A DNA stretch of 64,000 nt from OFTM10 sp964196195. GTDB taxonomy: Bacteria; Actinomycetota; Acidimicrobiia; Acidimicrobiales; Aldehydirespiratoraceae. Below the pieces are notes generated by a model. The model ran no database searches and was not told the DNA's origin. It saw nothing but the letters and a program-made list of their open reading frames with translations. The position numbers and the translations under genes are program-made. Within the stretch, counting starts at the first letter, position 1; each line of letters opens with the position of its first letter. The DNA lies in NCBI GenBank assembly GCA_964196195.1, contig CAXMSE010000041.1:1-64000 (forward strand), read 5' to 3'. Below are positions 16,543-25,505 of the stretch, piece by piece.

Positions 16543-17091
16543 GTGTCGACACGTCGCCGAATCGTGCTGTGGGCGCTGGCTGCGTTCCTCGTCGTGGCCG
16601 GCATCCTGACAGATCGCTGGTTCGTCCATCCGCGCGTCGACTCCCCAGGCACCGCGGACGCCATCTTCGTGCTCGGTGGTGGCGGAGACCGTGTTGGCTT
16701 CGCTCTCGACCTCGCTCGCGACGGTGTGGCCACCGACGTCGTGTTCGCGTCGGCTTTCGTGGAGTCGCAAAACGTGTGGTCGGCCCGCCCTTGCAACAGC
16801 ATCCGTCCCCGCAACGTGCCCGACGAGACGACCGTCCGCTGCTTCGAACCCGACCCCGGCACCACCCAGGGCGAGGCACGTCTTCTTCGAGACCTTGCCG
16901 ACACCGAGGGCTGGGGAGAGGTGGTGGTGGTGGCCAGCACCGACCAGATAACCAGGGCACGCCGCCTCATCGCGCGATGTTGGGACGGCGAGGTCCGCCT
17001 GACGGGCCCCGACCACTCCGATCCCTGGCCCATTCGGGCTGTCTACGAATGGGGCGCAAGCCTGAAAGCCGCCTTGATCAGGGGCTGCTGA
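16543..17091 (+). CDS. DUF218 / YdcF-like membrane-anchored protein
   Basis: A 182-residue protein with an N-terminal membrane anchor (RIVLWALAAFLVVAGIL, about residues 6-22). A DUF218-type domain follows: ADAIFVLGGGGDRVGFALDLARDGVA, then TTQGEARLL and VVVVASTDQITRARRLIARCW. Related SanA/ElyC/YdcF proteins act at the cell envelope, but the precise role is unknown. A GTG start at 16543 is used. It is divergent from ruvC and 45 bp upstream of an ABC transporter. Confidence 0.7.
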   Translation: MSTRRRIVLWALAAFLVVAGILTDRWFVHPRVDSPGTADAIFVLGGGGDRVGFALDLARDGVATDVVFASAFVESQNVWSARPCNSIRPRNVPDETTVRCFEPDPGTTQGEARLLRDLADTEGWGEVVVVASTDQITRARRLIARCWDGEVRLTGPDHSDPWPIRAVYEWGASLKAALIRGC

Positions 17092-17136
17092 CATCGGCCC
17101 TGCTGAGCACCTACAGCGGGCCCGATCCGTGCCGAT

Positions 17137-18123
17137 ATGGCAGGGGTGAGCCTCGTTACCGCCAGCCCTGCCGTCGCCCTTCGTGGCGTCCACAAATCGT
17201 TCAACGATCAGCCCGCGCTGGTCGACCTCGAGGTCGTCGCACCCGATGGCAAGATCACCGTGCTGCTCGGGCCCAACGGAGCCGGGAAGACCACCGCCAT
17301 CCGCTGCATCACCGGGGCCATGAGCGCCGATTCGGGCTCGGTGCGAACCCTTGGTCATGATCCGGACCGCAATGGTGAGGACGTCCGACGCCAATGTGGC
17401 GTCGTGTCGGCCAAGCCCGCCCTCTACGACCGTCTCACCGGCACCGACAACCTCCGCTACGCCGCCGAACTCCACGGGGTGGACCGGCGCGTCATGAAGG
17501 ATCGGATCCGTATCGCGGCCCAGCGATTCGGGATCGAACACGCTCTCGACGCCCAGGTCGGCGGCTACTCCACCGGCATGAAGACACGCCTCGCGTTGGC
17601 ACGGTCCGTTCTCCACGAACCACGGCTTCTTCTCTTCGACGAGCCCACATCGGGCCTCGACCCCGAGTCGGCCCAGGCCGTGCTGAAGCTGATCCGGGAA
17701 ATGACCGCCGACGGTCACACCGTGATCATGTGCACCCACCATCTGGTTGAAGCCGAGGGGCTCGCCGACCATGTGGTGGTGCTGGATGCCGGCACCGATC
17801 TCGTATCGGGCGTACCGTCCGATCTCACCCGCGCCTACTGGCCCGAGGACTCCGTGGAGATATCGATCGAGGGCGACCAGTCGACCCTCAACGATCTCAC
17901 CGTGCTGAACGGAGTCCGCCGCACCGAGATGACCAGCCGCGGCGTCCGGGTCGTGCTCGACAGTCCCGCCTTCACCCCCGATGTGGTGACCGCCCTCGCC
18001 AACGCCGGAGCCCGGATCACTCGGGTCGAGCCCCACGAACCCACCCTCGAGGAGCTCTACTTCGCGGTTCGAAAGACCGCCCGCGACCTTGGCGAAGGCC
18101 GACTAGCGGAGGTCGTTGGATGA
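17137..18123 (+). CDS. ABC-2 type transporter, ATP-binding subunit
   Basis: A 328-residue NatA/CcmA-like ATPase. Walker A is GPNGAGKT near residues 45-52. The signature reads YSTGM rather than LSGGQ, a common variant in this class. Walker B is LLLFDEPTSGLD and the H-loop is MCTHHLVEAEG. The C-terminal ~100 residues are an accessory domain typical of drug or lipid exporters. Its stop overlaps the permease start by ATGA (18120-18123). Substrate unknown. Confidence 0.88.
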   Translation: MAGVSLVTASPAVALRGVHKSFNDQPALVDLEVVAPDGKITVLLGPNGAGKTTAIRCITGAMSADSGSVRTLGHDPDRNGEDVRRQCGVVSAKPALYDRLTGTDNLRYAAELHGVDRRVMKDRIRIAAQRFGIEHALDAQVGGYSTGMKTRLALARSVLHEPRLLLFDEPTSGLDPESAQAVLKLIREMTADGHTVIMCTHHLVEAEGLADHVVVLDAGTDLVSGVPSDLTRAYWPEDSVEISIEGDQSTLNDLTVLNGVRRTEMTSRGVRVVLDSPAFTPDVVTALANAGARITRVEPHEPTLEELYFAVRKTARDLGEGRLAEVVG

Positions 18124-18944
18124 ACTGGCACCGCACACTCACCGTCGCTCGTACCGATCTTCGCCAGCTCGTGATGGCGAAGGACTTCTGGATGCCCATG
18201 GCGATCCTCGGCAGCATCTTCTTCGTGATCGTCCCGCTGGGACTCCTCTTGTCGATCACCTCCTTGGGTGACGTCGGCGCTGTCCAAAACATCGCCAACA
18301 CCCTCGAACTCCTCCCCGCCCAAGCCCAGGAGCAGATCAAGGGTGACACCCCGCAGGGCCGGACCTCGTATGCATTGGCGGTGTTCTTGTTCGCACCAAT
18401 GGCGGTGGTCGTGCCGCTCACGATCTCCACCGCAGTGGGCGCCGCAACCCTGGTGGGAGAACGCGAGCGTGGCACCGGAGAATTCCTCGCCCACTCCCCC
18501 GCCGCTACCAAGGAGATCTATCTCGGCAAACTCCTGGCCTCGCTGGCGCCCGGCTACTTCACCACCATGGTGGGCTTCACCGCCTACTCACTGATCGTGA
18601 ACCTGGTCGTCGGCCCCGAGGTGGGCGGCTGGTTCTTCCCCACCCAGCAATGGTGGTTACTGATGCTGTGGGTGCTGCCCGGCTTCCTGCTCATCGGGCT
18701 GTCGCTGGTGCTCCGACTGTCGGGACGAGTCCGTTCGACCGCCGCCGCGCAACAAGCTTCAGGACTCATCACGCTCCCTCTCATCGGAATCTCCTACGCC
18801 CAGGCCTCTGGCGCGATCTATGGCACAGCCACAACCACGATCATGATCGGTGCGATTGCCTGGTCGTTCGGTCTCCTCTCCACGTGGAGAGGCATGAGCG
18901 CGGTTCGCCGACAACGACTACTCGGAGTCGCAGACGGGGTCTGA
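18120..18944 (+). CDS. ABC-2 type transporter, permease subunit
   Basis: A 274-residue membrane protein with about six helices. The first is in FWMPMAILGSIFFVIVPLGLLL, then MAVVVPLTISTAVGAATLVGE. The conserved ERERGTGEFL stretch of ABC-2 permeases is present. A large loop lies between helices 1 and 2 (AVQNIANTLELLPAQAQEQ). It forms the transport unit with the ATPase encoded immediately upstream by overlap. Confidence 0.85.
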   Translation: MNWHRTLTVARTDLRQLVMAKDFWMPMAILGSIFFVIVPLGLLLSITSLGDVGAVQNIANTLELLPAQAQEQIKGDTPQGRTSYALAVFLFAPMAVVVPLTISTAVGAATLVGERERGTGEFLAHSPAATKEIYLGKLLASLAPGYFTTMVGFTAYSLIVNLVVGPEVGGWFFPTQQWWLLMLWVLPGFLLIGLSLVLRLSGRVRSTAAAQQASGLITLPLIGISYAQASGAIYGTATTTIMIGAIAWSFGLLSTWRGMSAVRRQRLLGVADGV

Positions 18945-18956
18945 TTGACTGAGCCG

Positions 18957-19682
18957 ATGGGACTTCATGTCATCACCGGTGCATCAGCGGGAATGGGTCG
19001 GGCCACTGCGCTCGCTCTCGCCCAACGCGGCGAGTCAGTGGTGGTGGTGGCACGCAGCGAGGAGCTTCTTCGCGATCTCGTGGCCATCTCCCCCGAGTTG
19101 ATCGACCCGGTGATCGGCGACGTCGGCGAAACCTCGACGATCGACCGGGTGGTCGCGACCGTCGGCGGAAGAAACGTGACGGGCGTGGTCCACGGAGCTG
19201 CCACATCGGTTGACCTGACCCCCTGGCTCGAGCTCGATGCCGAAGAACTCACAAATCACTTCCGGGTCCACGTCGCGGCGCCGATCGCGCTCACCGGCGC
19301 GCTGCTGGCTGCCGGTCCGGTCGAGAGGGTCGTGATCCTCGACAGCTATTCCGCCACGACACCGCGCGTGGGTTGGGCTGCCTACTCGATCCTGAAGTCG
19401 GCCGCCCAGATGGCCTTTCGCGCCGCCGCCGGCGAACTCGAAGGCGTGGCAGTGGCGCGGGTGTTTCCCGGCGCCGTCGATACGCCCCTGTTGCAGCGGG
19501 TGCTCGACGCATCAAGTGACATCGAAGCCACCAGCTTCTATCGAGAGCTGGCCTCGACCGGGAAGGTAAGTGGTGCTGCCGACATCGGCCGATCGATCGC
19601 CGAGCTGCTCGTCGATCTGAGCCGCGACGAGTTCGCAGCCAACGACACCTGGCACATCGGCCACTCCATCTCAGTCCGCTGA
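18957..19682 (+). CDS. Short-chain dehydrogenase/reductase
   Basis: The ATG at 18957 is chosen over a TTG at 18945, as the Rossmann strand starts right after (GLHVITGASAGMGRATALAL, cofactor motif TGASAGMG). The catalytic area shows VILDSYSATTPRVGWAAYSILKSA: the Ser region and Y-x-x-x-K (YSILK) are present. About 241 residues. Substrate unknown. The 3' end overlaps the convergent yebC gene by 12 bp. It may be co-transcribed with the ABC transporter genes, 12 bp upstream. Confidence 0.82.
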   Translation: MGLHVITGASAGMGRATALALAQRGESVVVVARSEELLRDLVAISPELIDPVIGDVGETSTIDRVVATVGGRNVTGVVHGAATSVDLTPWLELDAEELTNHFRVHVAAPIALTGALLAAGPVERVVILDSYSATTPRVGWAAYSILKSAAQMAFRAAAGELEGVAVARVFPGAVDTPLLQRVLDASSDIEATSFYRELASTGKVSGAADIGRSIAELLVDLSRDEFAANDTWHIGHSISVR

Positions 19683-20423
19683 CGCCTCTTCCAGGAGATC
19701 GTCGGCTACGTCCATGTTGCCATGGACGTCCTGTACGTCGTCGAGATCGTCGAGCAGGTCCATCAGCTTCATCAGCTGCTTCACCTGGCCGAGCTCGCTG
19801 ACCTCGACGGTGGAGGTGGGAAGCATGGCCAGATCCGCGGACTCGACAGGGACGCCGGCCGACTCAAGGGCCTCGCGCACCACCGGCAGGTCAGATGGCG
19901 GAGTGGTGACCCTCCACATCTCGCCCTCATCGACAATGTCCTCGGCACCGGCGTCGAGCGCGGCCATCATCAGGTCATCCTCAGCCACCGATGTGGGCAC
20001 CAGCACCACCCCTTTGCGCTCGAACTGCCATGAGACAGCTCCGGGCTCGGCCAGCGAGCCCCCGTTCTTGGAGAGGGTGGAGCGAACGTCGCCCGACGTG
20101 CGGTTGCGGTTGTCGGTGAGGCACTCGATGAGCAGGGCAACACCACCTGGGGCATAGCCCTCATAGGTGACGGTCTCATAGCTGACGCCCTCGAGCTCAC
20201 CGGTGCCTCGCTTCACCGCTCTCTCGATCGTGTCGAGAGGCACCGAGTTGTCACGCGCCTTCTGGAACATCGTGCGCAGAGTCGGGTTGGAGTCGAGGTC
20301 GCCGCCGCCGGTGCGCGCCGCCACCTCCACCTGCTTGATCAACTTGGCGAAGAGCTTGCCCCGCTTGGCATCGGCGGCACCCTTCTTGTGCTTGATTGTC
20401 GCCCACTTGGAATGGCCACTCAT
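19671..20423 (-). CDS. yebC: YebC/PmpR-family regulator (TACO1-like)
   Basis: 250 residues, full length. It starts MSGHSKWATIKHKKGAADAKRG with the family-diagnostic SGHSKW. Further signatures are LIKQVEVAARTGGGD, SVPLDTIERAVKRGTGE and YEGYAPGGVALLIECLTDNRNRT. Recent work links the family to translation of problematic proline-rich sequences as well as regulation. AAGGAG lies upstream of the ATG. It is placed between pdxT and ruvC as in many actinobacteria, though here a plus-strand group has been inserted before ruvC. Confidence 0.95.
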   Translation of the reverse strand: MSGHSKWATIKHKKGAADAKRGKLFAKLIKQVEVAARTGGGDLDSNPTLRTMFQKARDNSVPLDTIERAVKRGTGELEGVSYETVTYEGYAPGGVALLIECLTDNRNRTSGDVRSTLSKNGGSLAEPGAVSWQFERKGVVLVPTSVAEDDLMMAALDAGAEDIVDEGEMWRVTTPPSDLPVVREALESAGVPVESADLAMLPTSTVEVSELGQVKQLMKLMDLLDDLDDVQDVHGNMDVADDLLEEASAD

Positions 20424-20432
20424 GGAACTCCT

Positions 20433-21023
20433 TCAGATCGAGATGAGGCCGGCATCGACCAGCCAACGGCGATGGAGCCGGTCGTCTCCGGCTAGCTCCG
20501 GGTGAAATGCGGCCACGGTTACCACGCCTTCACGGCACAGTACGGGCTGTTCGTCGACCATGGCGAGTATCTCCACGCCGGGGCCTGCTCTTTCGACGAC
20601 CGGCGCACGGATGAATACCGCATGGAAAGGTGCGTCCATACCCAGAATGTCGAGGTCGACCTCGAAGGAGGCGATCTGTCGGCCGTAGCCGTTTCGCCTC
20701 ACGGTCAAGTCGATCGCCGCGAGCGAGTGCTGATCGGCACGCCCATCGAGGACATCCACTGAGAGAAGGATCATCCCTGCACAGGTGCCCAACACGGCCA
20801 GCCCATCGCCCAGACGGTAGTGCAGAGGCTCGAGCATCCCGGAGCGTTCGAGGAGCATCGACATGGTGGTTGACTCACCCCCGGGCATCACCAAGGCATC
20901 GACGACCTCCAGCTGCTCTTTGGTGCGCACCTCGATGGTGTCCACACCGAGAGATTCGATGATGGAGGCATGAGCGGCGAACGCGCCCTGCAGGGCGAGC
21001 ACACCGACTAGCGGCGCTACCAA
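20433..21023 (-). CDS. pdxT: Pyridoxal 5'-phosphate synthase glutaminase subunit
   Basis: A 196-residue class I glutamine amidotransferase that feeds ammonia to PdxS. GVLALQGAFAAH opens the protein; MPGGESTTM, the nucleophile Cys in LGTCAGMILL, and the His/Glu pair in AAFHPEL complete the triad. It overlaps the pdxS end by 7 bp (21017-21023). Confidence 0.95.
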   Translation of the reverse strand: MVAPLVGVLALQGAFAAHASIIESLGVDTIEVRTKEQLEVVDALVMPGGESTTMSMLLERSGMLEPLHYRLGDGLAVLGTCAGMILLSVDVLDGRADQHSLAAIDLTVRRNGYGRQIASFEVDLDILGMDAPFHAVFIRAPVVERAGPGVEILAMVDEQPVLCREGVVTVAAFHPELAGDDRLHRRWLVDAGLISI

Positions 21024-21910
21024 CCCCGGTCGGCCAGCTTGGTCTCGAGCGTGGCGATCTCGAGACCCTTCATCGCATCGCCGAGGCCGGTGGAGACCTT
21101 GACGAGGATGTCGGGATCACGGAAGTGAGTGGCCGCCTCCACGATGGCCGACGCCATTTTGGCGGGCTCGTCGCTCTTGAAGATTCCCGAACCAACGAAT
21201 ACGGACTGGGCGCCGAGCTGCATCACCATCGATGCGTCGGCCGGCGTGGCGATGCCGCCCGCACAAAACATCGGCACAGGAAGCTCACCGGTTTCGGCGA
21301 TCTCCTGAACCAGAGGCAGGGGTGCTTGGAGCTGCTTCGCCCAGTCGAACAGCTCGGCGGAGTCGGCCTGACCGATCTTGCGGATGTCGCCCATGATCGA
21401 GCGAAGATGACGGACTGCCTCCACCACATTGCCGGTGCCGGCTTCACCCTTTGAACGGATCAAGCACGCACCCTCACTGATGCGCCGAAGCGCTTCACCG
21501 AGGTTGGTGGCGCCACACACAAAGGGGACGGTGAACGCCCACTTGTCGATGTGATGAGCTTCATCGGCCGGGGTGAGCACCTCGGACTCGTCGATGTAAT
21601 CGACGTCGAGGGCCTGGAGGATCTGGGCCTCGGCGAAATGGCCGATGCGGGCCTTTGCCATCACCGGGATCGAGACAGTGTTCTGGATGCCCTGGATCAT
21701 CTCGGGATCAGACATACGCGAGACACCACCGTCGCGCCTGATGTCGGACGGGACGCGCTCAAGGGCCATCACCGCTACGGCGCCGGCATCCTCGGCGATC
21801 TTCGCGTGGTCGGGGTTGACGACATCCATGATGACGCCACCCTTCAACATCTCCGCGAGGCCCCGCTTGACGAGAGGGCTTCCCGTGGATCGAGCAGTGG
21901 ACTCAGTCAT
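21017..21910 (-). CDS. pdxS: Pyridoxal 5'-phosphate synthase lyase subunit
   Basis: A 297-residue (beta/alpha)8 enzyme that makes PLP from ribose 5-phosphate, glyceraldehyde 3-phosphate and ammonia. Signatures are MLKGGVIMDVVNPDHAKIAEDAGA, the DPEMIQGIQNTVSIPVMAKARIGH lysine region, and LIRSKGEAGTGNVVEAVRH. The phosphate-binding loop is FVGSGIFKSDEP. It forms a two-gene unit with pdxT, which overlaps its end. With both genes this organism uses the DXP-independent B6 route. Confidence 0.97.
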   Translation of the reverse strand: MTESTARSTGSPLVKRGLAEMLKGGVIMDVVNPDHAKIAEDAGAVAVMALERVPSDIRRDGGVSRMSDPEMIQGIQNTVSIPVMAKARIGHFAEAQILQALDVDYIDESEVLTPADEAHHIDKWAFTVPFVCGATNLGEALRRISEGACLIRSKGEAGTGNVVEAVRHLRSIMGDIRKIGQADSAELFDWAKQLQAPLPLVQEIAETGELPVPMFCAGGIATPADASMVMQLGAQSVFVGSGIFKSDEPAKMASAIVEAATHFRDPDILVKVSTGLGDAMKGLEIATLETKLADRGW

Positions 21911-21919
21911 ACGCGCAGC

Positions 21920-23029
21920 TTACCCGTCGGCACCTAGTACCAGGCCAGCGGTTTGGTCGTCGACGGAGAATTCATAGGTGCCGGCCGGTGCCAACGAAAG
22001 CCAGGTGCGGCCCGGCTCGAGCAGGATCTCTTCGCCGTTGTCGGTACGGAAGGTGTAGCCGTCATCGCGACTCCCTCGGCTCCAGGTGCCCGACCATTGG
22101 CGCCCGCCGATCAGCACCGACACCGCGCCCGCTCCGATCGTGACGGCATCGACCGAACCGGCGGCGATCTGGCTCGGGGCATAGACGGTTTCCATGACCA
22201 CAACATTTTCGACGATCAGGGCATCGCCCTCCCGCGTGACGTGAACGGCGTCGTCCTGAACCCGCACATAACCCCGCGCCGGATCGTGGACAAAGCTCAC
22301 CGAATCGCGACCGTCGATGGTGACGCCACGGCCGGCCACACTCTCCGGGCGAGACTCGCTGTCGGCGGTTCGGAACGAGACGATCCCGCGGGCCGGAGCG
22401 GCCTGATCGCCGAAGTCCTGGCGCACGAGTGCCGGATCGGTGAAGAGGTTGTCGGGGGCGTTGAACTCCTCGCTGCGAACGAGATAGGTCTCGGAATCGT
22501 CGTTGGCGACCAGCACTACCCTGCCCTCCGCAGCCAGCTCCCGGAGCTGGCCGAGCACGCCGATGTTGGCGCCGGAGAACACGAGAATGGGACTCCCCAG
22601 GTTGGCGAGCAGATCGAGGTCGCTCGAGCGACCGGACCGGACCGGACCGACGCTTTCGGGAAGATCGGAGTGGAAGATCACCGCAAACCTGGTGGCTCGG
22701 TCTTCAATCCTCTCTTCGATCACGAGATCAGCGTGCTCGATCCCCACCAGCGCCGCGAGGCTGCGGTCGTCGTTGTTGCTCACCTTCACCACGACGGCGG
22801 GTCGGGCGAGCAGTTCGTCGTCGGCGGGTAGCCCGGTGAAAGGAGCCTTGGGACCCTCCTCGATCGGTGCCGCCACGGTGGTGCTGGTGGTGCTCGACTC
22901 GACCGCATCGGCCGCGGTGGCAGAATCGTCGCCGGGGTCGGCGTCGTTGGCGCCGCCACCACACGACACGGCTAGCAGGGCGACAGCGAGGAGTACCGCT
23001 GACCGACGGTTTCGGGAACTGGCGCTCAT
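21920..23029 (-). CDS. DUF3048 (YerB-like) lipoprotein
   Basis: The start at 23029 overlaps the upstream stop by one base (TGATG). The ~369 residues start with a lipoprotein signal peptide (SAVLLAVALLAVSCGGG, lipobox Cys near residue 20) and a low-complexity Ser/Thr linker. The body matches the DUF3048 pattern: PAVVVKVSNNDDRSLAALVGIEHADLVIEE, then FAVIFHSDLPESVGPVRSGRSSDLDLL. The C-terminal strands include WSGTWSRGSRDDGYTFRTDNG. Role unknown. Confidence 0.78.
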   Translation of the reverse strand: MSASSRNRRSAVLLAVALLAVSCGGGANDADPGDDSATAADAVESSTTSTTVAAPIEEGPKAPFTGLPADDELLARPAVVVKVSNNDDRSLAALVGIEHADLVIEERIEDRATRFAVIFHSDLPESVGPVRSGRSSDLDLLANLGSPILVFSGANIGVLGQLRELAAEGRVVLVANDDSETYLVRSEEFNAPDNLFTDPALVRQDFGDQAAPARGIVSFRTADSESRPESVAGRGVTIDGRDSVSFVHDPARGYVRVQDDAVHVTREGDALIVENVVVMETVYAPSQIAAGSVDAVTIGAGAVSVLIGGRQWSGTWSRGSRDDGYTFRTDNGEEILLEPGRTWLSLAPAGTYEFSVDDQTAGLVLGADG

Positions 23030-23745
23030 CAGAGTTCTCGCAGGGCGTCGATTCGTTCGATCAGCAGAGGTTGAACGGGATGGCTCACACCAGCGGGCCC
23101 AACCATCCACAGATGCCTGGATGCGGGTCGGTCGGCAACCCGAGAGGCATCCTTCACCTTTTCGAACGCCGAAGCCAGCGCCGGCGGGTAGCGGGTGAGC
23201 TTGACCCCGTCGATGTCGGCAAGCGCCAGCCGACGGCCGTCGAGCAGGCGGTGTCTCAACCGGGGACCCAGCGGGCCGAGGAAGGGGGCGATGGTGGCCA
23301 AGACAGTGGCTGCGTGGATGCCCTTACCGAAAAGAGACAGCTGGCGGGCCACGACAGCTTCGAGCTCGAGGCGGTCGAGTTCGCTGAGCATGCCGGTGGT
23401 GACGACGAGCCGGGTGTCGTCGGCATGGCCGACGACAAGGGCATCGATGGCATCGGCATCGACGAGATAGAGACGCGGTTCGGCGATTCCATGGCTGGCA
23501 CAGATGCTCTCCACCAACCCCTCCAGCCTCGGCTCGGTGTCGTCCTCCAGAGGCCGCGCCCCGAGGCTCTTCAACAGGCGCGATGGAGCCACCCCCACCA
23601 CGACCCAGCCGACGGCGAGACCGAGAACCAGCGCAGCCGGGAGTGCTGCAACGGCCGGGAGAACAAGGACGAGAACGATTGCGGCCACCACCGCCACGAT
23701 GAACGCAGGGATGGCGGCGATCGCGCGAGGCGAGACGATAGGCAT
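23029..23745 (-). CDS. Membrane-anchored M48-like protein lacking the zinc motif
   Basis: 238 residues with two N-terminal membrane helices (AIPAFIVAVVAAIVLVLVLPAV, then ALPAALVLGLAVGWVVVGVA as separate segments). A soluble domain follows whose course resembles HtpX/M48 peptidases: PRLYLVDADAIDALVVG, LVVTTGMLSELDRLELEAVVARQLSLF. In active members the last part is LEAVLAHELSH; here HExxH has become RQLSL, so zinc binding and proteolysis should be lost. It lies beside lemA, a common partner of M48 genes, and just upstream of the DUF3048 gene. Confidence 0.6.
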   Translation of the reverse strand: MPIVSPRAIAAIPAFIVAVVAAIVLVLVLPAVAALPAALVLGLAVGWVVVGVAPSRLLKSLGARPLEDDTEPRLEGLVESICASHGIAEPRLYLVDADAIDALVVGHADDTRLVVTTGMLSELDRLELEAVVARQLSLFGKGIHAATVLATIAPFLGPLGPRLRHRLLDGRRLALADIDGVKLTRYPPALASAFEKVKDASRVADRPASRHLWMVGPAGVSHPVQPLLIERIDALREL

Positions 23746-23763
23746 CAGGAGTTCACGCGGAGA

Positions 23764-24315
23764 TCAGAACTCGACCGTGACGTTGCCACGCGATTCGTCG
23801 TCGACTTCGAAGTACTCGCGTTCGGTGAAGCGGAGCGGACCGGCGAGGACAACCGCGGGGAAGGTCTCGATCGCAGTGTTGTACTTCAGAACCGTGTCGT
23901 TGTAGTGCTGGCGGGAGTAGGCGATCCGGCCTTCGGTGGCTGTGAGCTCCTCTTGGAGTTCGAGGAAGTTCTGGTTTGCCTTCAGGTCTGGGTAGGCCTC
24001 GCTCACTGCGAACAGCTGGCGGAGGGCTCCGGTGAGCATGTTTTCGCTCTGGGCCTGATCCTGTGGACCCTGGGCGGTGGTGGCGGCGTTGCGGGCCGCG
24101 ATCACCGCCTCGAGGGTGTCGCTCTCGTGGGAGGCGTATCCCTTCACCGTCTCGACAAGGTTGGGGATGAGGTCCCAGCGACGCTTGAGCTGGACATCGA
24201 TCTGGGCCCAGGCGTTCTCGATGCGGTTTCGTAGCTTGACGAGCTTGTTGTACAGGCTGATCACGTAGAGGACCAGCAGCACAACGATGCCCAGAATGAT
24301 CAGGGCGACGATCAT
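23764..24315 (-). CDS. lemA: LemA family protein
   Basis: The ATG at 24315 follows a strong GGGAGGTGAA ribosome site and gives 183 residues; the longer frame is not used. One N-terminal membrane helix (IVALIILGIVVLLVLYVI) is followed by the LemA coiled domain. Its parts are LRNRIENAWAQIDVQLKRRWDLIPNLVETVKGYA (in pieces), LEAVIAARNAA, and the C-terminal YNTAIETFPAVVLAG. Function is not established; LemA proteins usually neighbour M48 peptidases, here a degenerate one. Confidence 0.88.
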   Translation of the reverse strand: MIVALIILGIVVLLVLYVISLYNKLVKLRNRIENAWAQIDVQLKRRWDLIPNLVETVKGYASHESDTLEAVIAARNAATTAQGPQDQAQSENMLTGALRQLFAVSEAYPDLKANQNFLELQEELTATEGRIAYSRQHYNDTVLKYNTAIETFPAVVLAGPLRFTEREYFEVDDESRGNVTVEF

Positions 24316-24413
24316 GTTCACCTCCCGATGACGACCGGTGTCGTCAACGAATCTCCAATGTACCGGCACCGCCGCAAGAGGTGGCCCCATCCGTCGGACC
24401 GTTCGACACTGGA

Positions 24414-25505
24414 TCAGCCACCGCTCGTGGCGACGGTGGCGATCAGCTTCTCATATCGAGCCAGGTAGAGGTCGGCCAGGCGAGCCATCGAGAATTCCTC
24501 GGCTCTCTTCAACCCCGATTCCACCAGCGCCGCGCTCTGTCGAGTATCAGCCAGCACGGTGCGCAGGGCGTTGGCGATCTCGCCGGAGTCGCCCGGCGCG
24601 ACGAGCAGGGCATCTTGTCCCCGGCGGGCGACATTGGCGTAACCCGGGATGTCGCCGGCCACCACCGCGGTTCCGGCCGCCATCGCCTCCAGGAGCACGA
24701 TCCCGAACGACTCTCCGTGAAGCGAGGGAGCGCAGAAGACGTCGGCACCCTGGAGGCGTGCGATCTTCTCGGTCTCGCTGATGGTGCCGAGCCACTCGAT
24801 CCGTGAGTCGCCTGCGTGGCGGGCCCGGAGTTCATTGGTCTCAGGACCCTCGCCTGCCACCCAGAGCCTGACCGCGGCAGGCAGCATGCTCATCGCATCG
24901 AGAAGGACACGTAGACCCTTGCGGGGCTCGTGCCGACCCAGGAACAAGATCGTGGGGCCCTGGGTGGGGTGAGGAGCACCGGCCCCGTAGCGGGCGATCT
25001 CGACACCGTTGAAGGTGAGGTCGTAGCTGCCGCCGAGAGCATCATGGGCCATCGTCCGGGCATCCTCGGAAACGGCACACCGATCGTCGAGCCGCCCCGC
25101 CAAAAAGCGGACGGCGCGGGGCATCAATTCGTAGGCCAGCGAGCCGCCCGCGGCATGGAAGGTGCCGATCATGGGAGCCGGGCGCGTCAAGAGCACCGTG
25201 GTGGTGGGGCCCGGAGCCAAGGGCTCGTGGAGATGGATGACATCGAAGGCCTCGTCGCGCATGGCCCGGATGGTCCTCAGTTGGCAGGCAGGGTCGGGTG
25301 CGACCGGAGCAACCGAGCCGTTGGCCGCGGTGGGCAGGCTCAACCCCAGCGGGGTGACGCCCGCGTCGGGAGGGGGGCCGTCACACGGAGCGAGTACGCG
25401 AACCTTCTCACCGCGGCGGCGCAGGGCCCGCGCCAGACCCAGTACCTGCATCTGGACCCCGCCGGGCACGGTGAGGCTGTAGGGACAGACGATTCCGATT
25501 CGCAT
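24414..25505 (-). CDS. pimA: Phosphatidyl-myo-inositol mannosyltransferase (PimA-like GT4)
   Basis: A 363-residue GT-B glycosyltransferase. It opens MRIGIVCPYSLTVPGGVQMQVLGLARALRRRG (split here), the PimA N-terminus. FDVIHLHEPLAPGP, TFHAAGGS and the donor-binding LFLGRHEPRKGLRVLLDAM follow, and APSLHGESFGIVLLEAMAAGTAVVAGD closes the GT4 E-x7-E region. It adds the first mannose to phosphatidylinositol at the inner membrane. The gene follows the acyltransferase with a one-base overlap, in the order pgsA-patA-pimA. Confidence 0.88.
   Translation of the reverse strand: MRIGIVCPYSLTVPGGVQMQVLGLARALRRRGEKVRVLAPCDGPPPDAGVTPLGLSLPTAANGSVAPVAPDPACQLRTIRAMRDEAFDVIHLHEPLAPGPTTTVLLTRPAPMIGTFHAAGGSLAYELMPRAVRFLAGRLDDRCAVSEDARTMAHDALGGSYDLTFNGVEIARYGAGAPHPTQGPTILFLGRHEPRKGLRVLLDAMSMLPAAVRLWVAGEGPETNELRARHAGDSRIEWLGTISETEKIARLQGADVFCAPSLHGESFGIVLLEAMAAGTAVVAGDIPGYANVARRGQDALLVAPGDSGEIANALRTVLADTRQSAALVESGLKRAEEFSMARLADLYLARYEKLIATVATSGG

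Noticed and set aside
16507..18036. 509-aa minus-strand ORF
   Set aside because: Shadow of the DUF218 and ABC ATPase genes; the plus-strand genes have clear motifs.
22867..24234. 455-aa plus-strand ORF
   Set aside because: Antisense of the DUF3048, M48-like and lemA genes; Glu/Gly/Asp pattern is a GC artefact.
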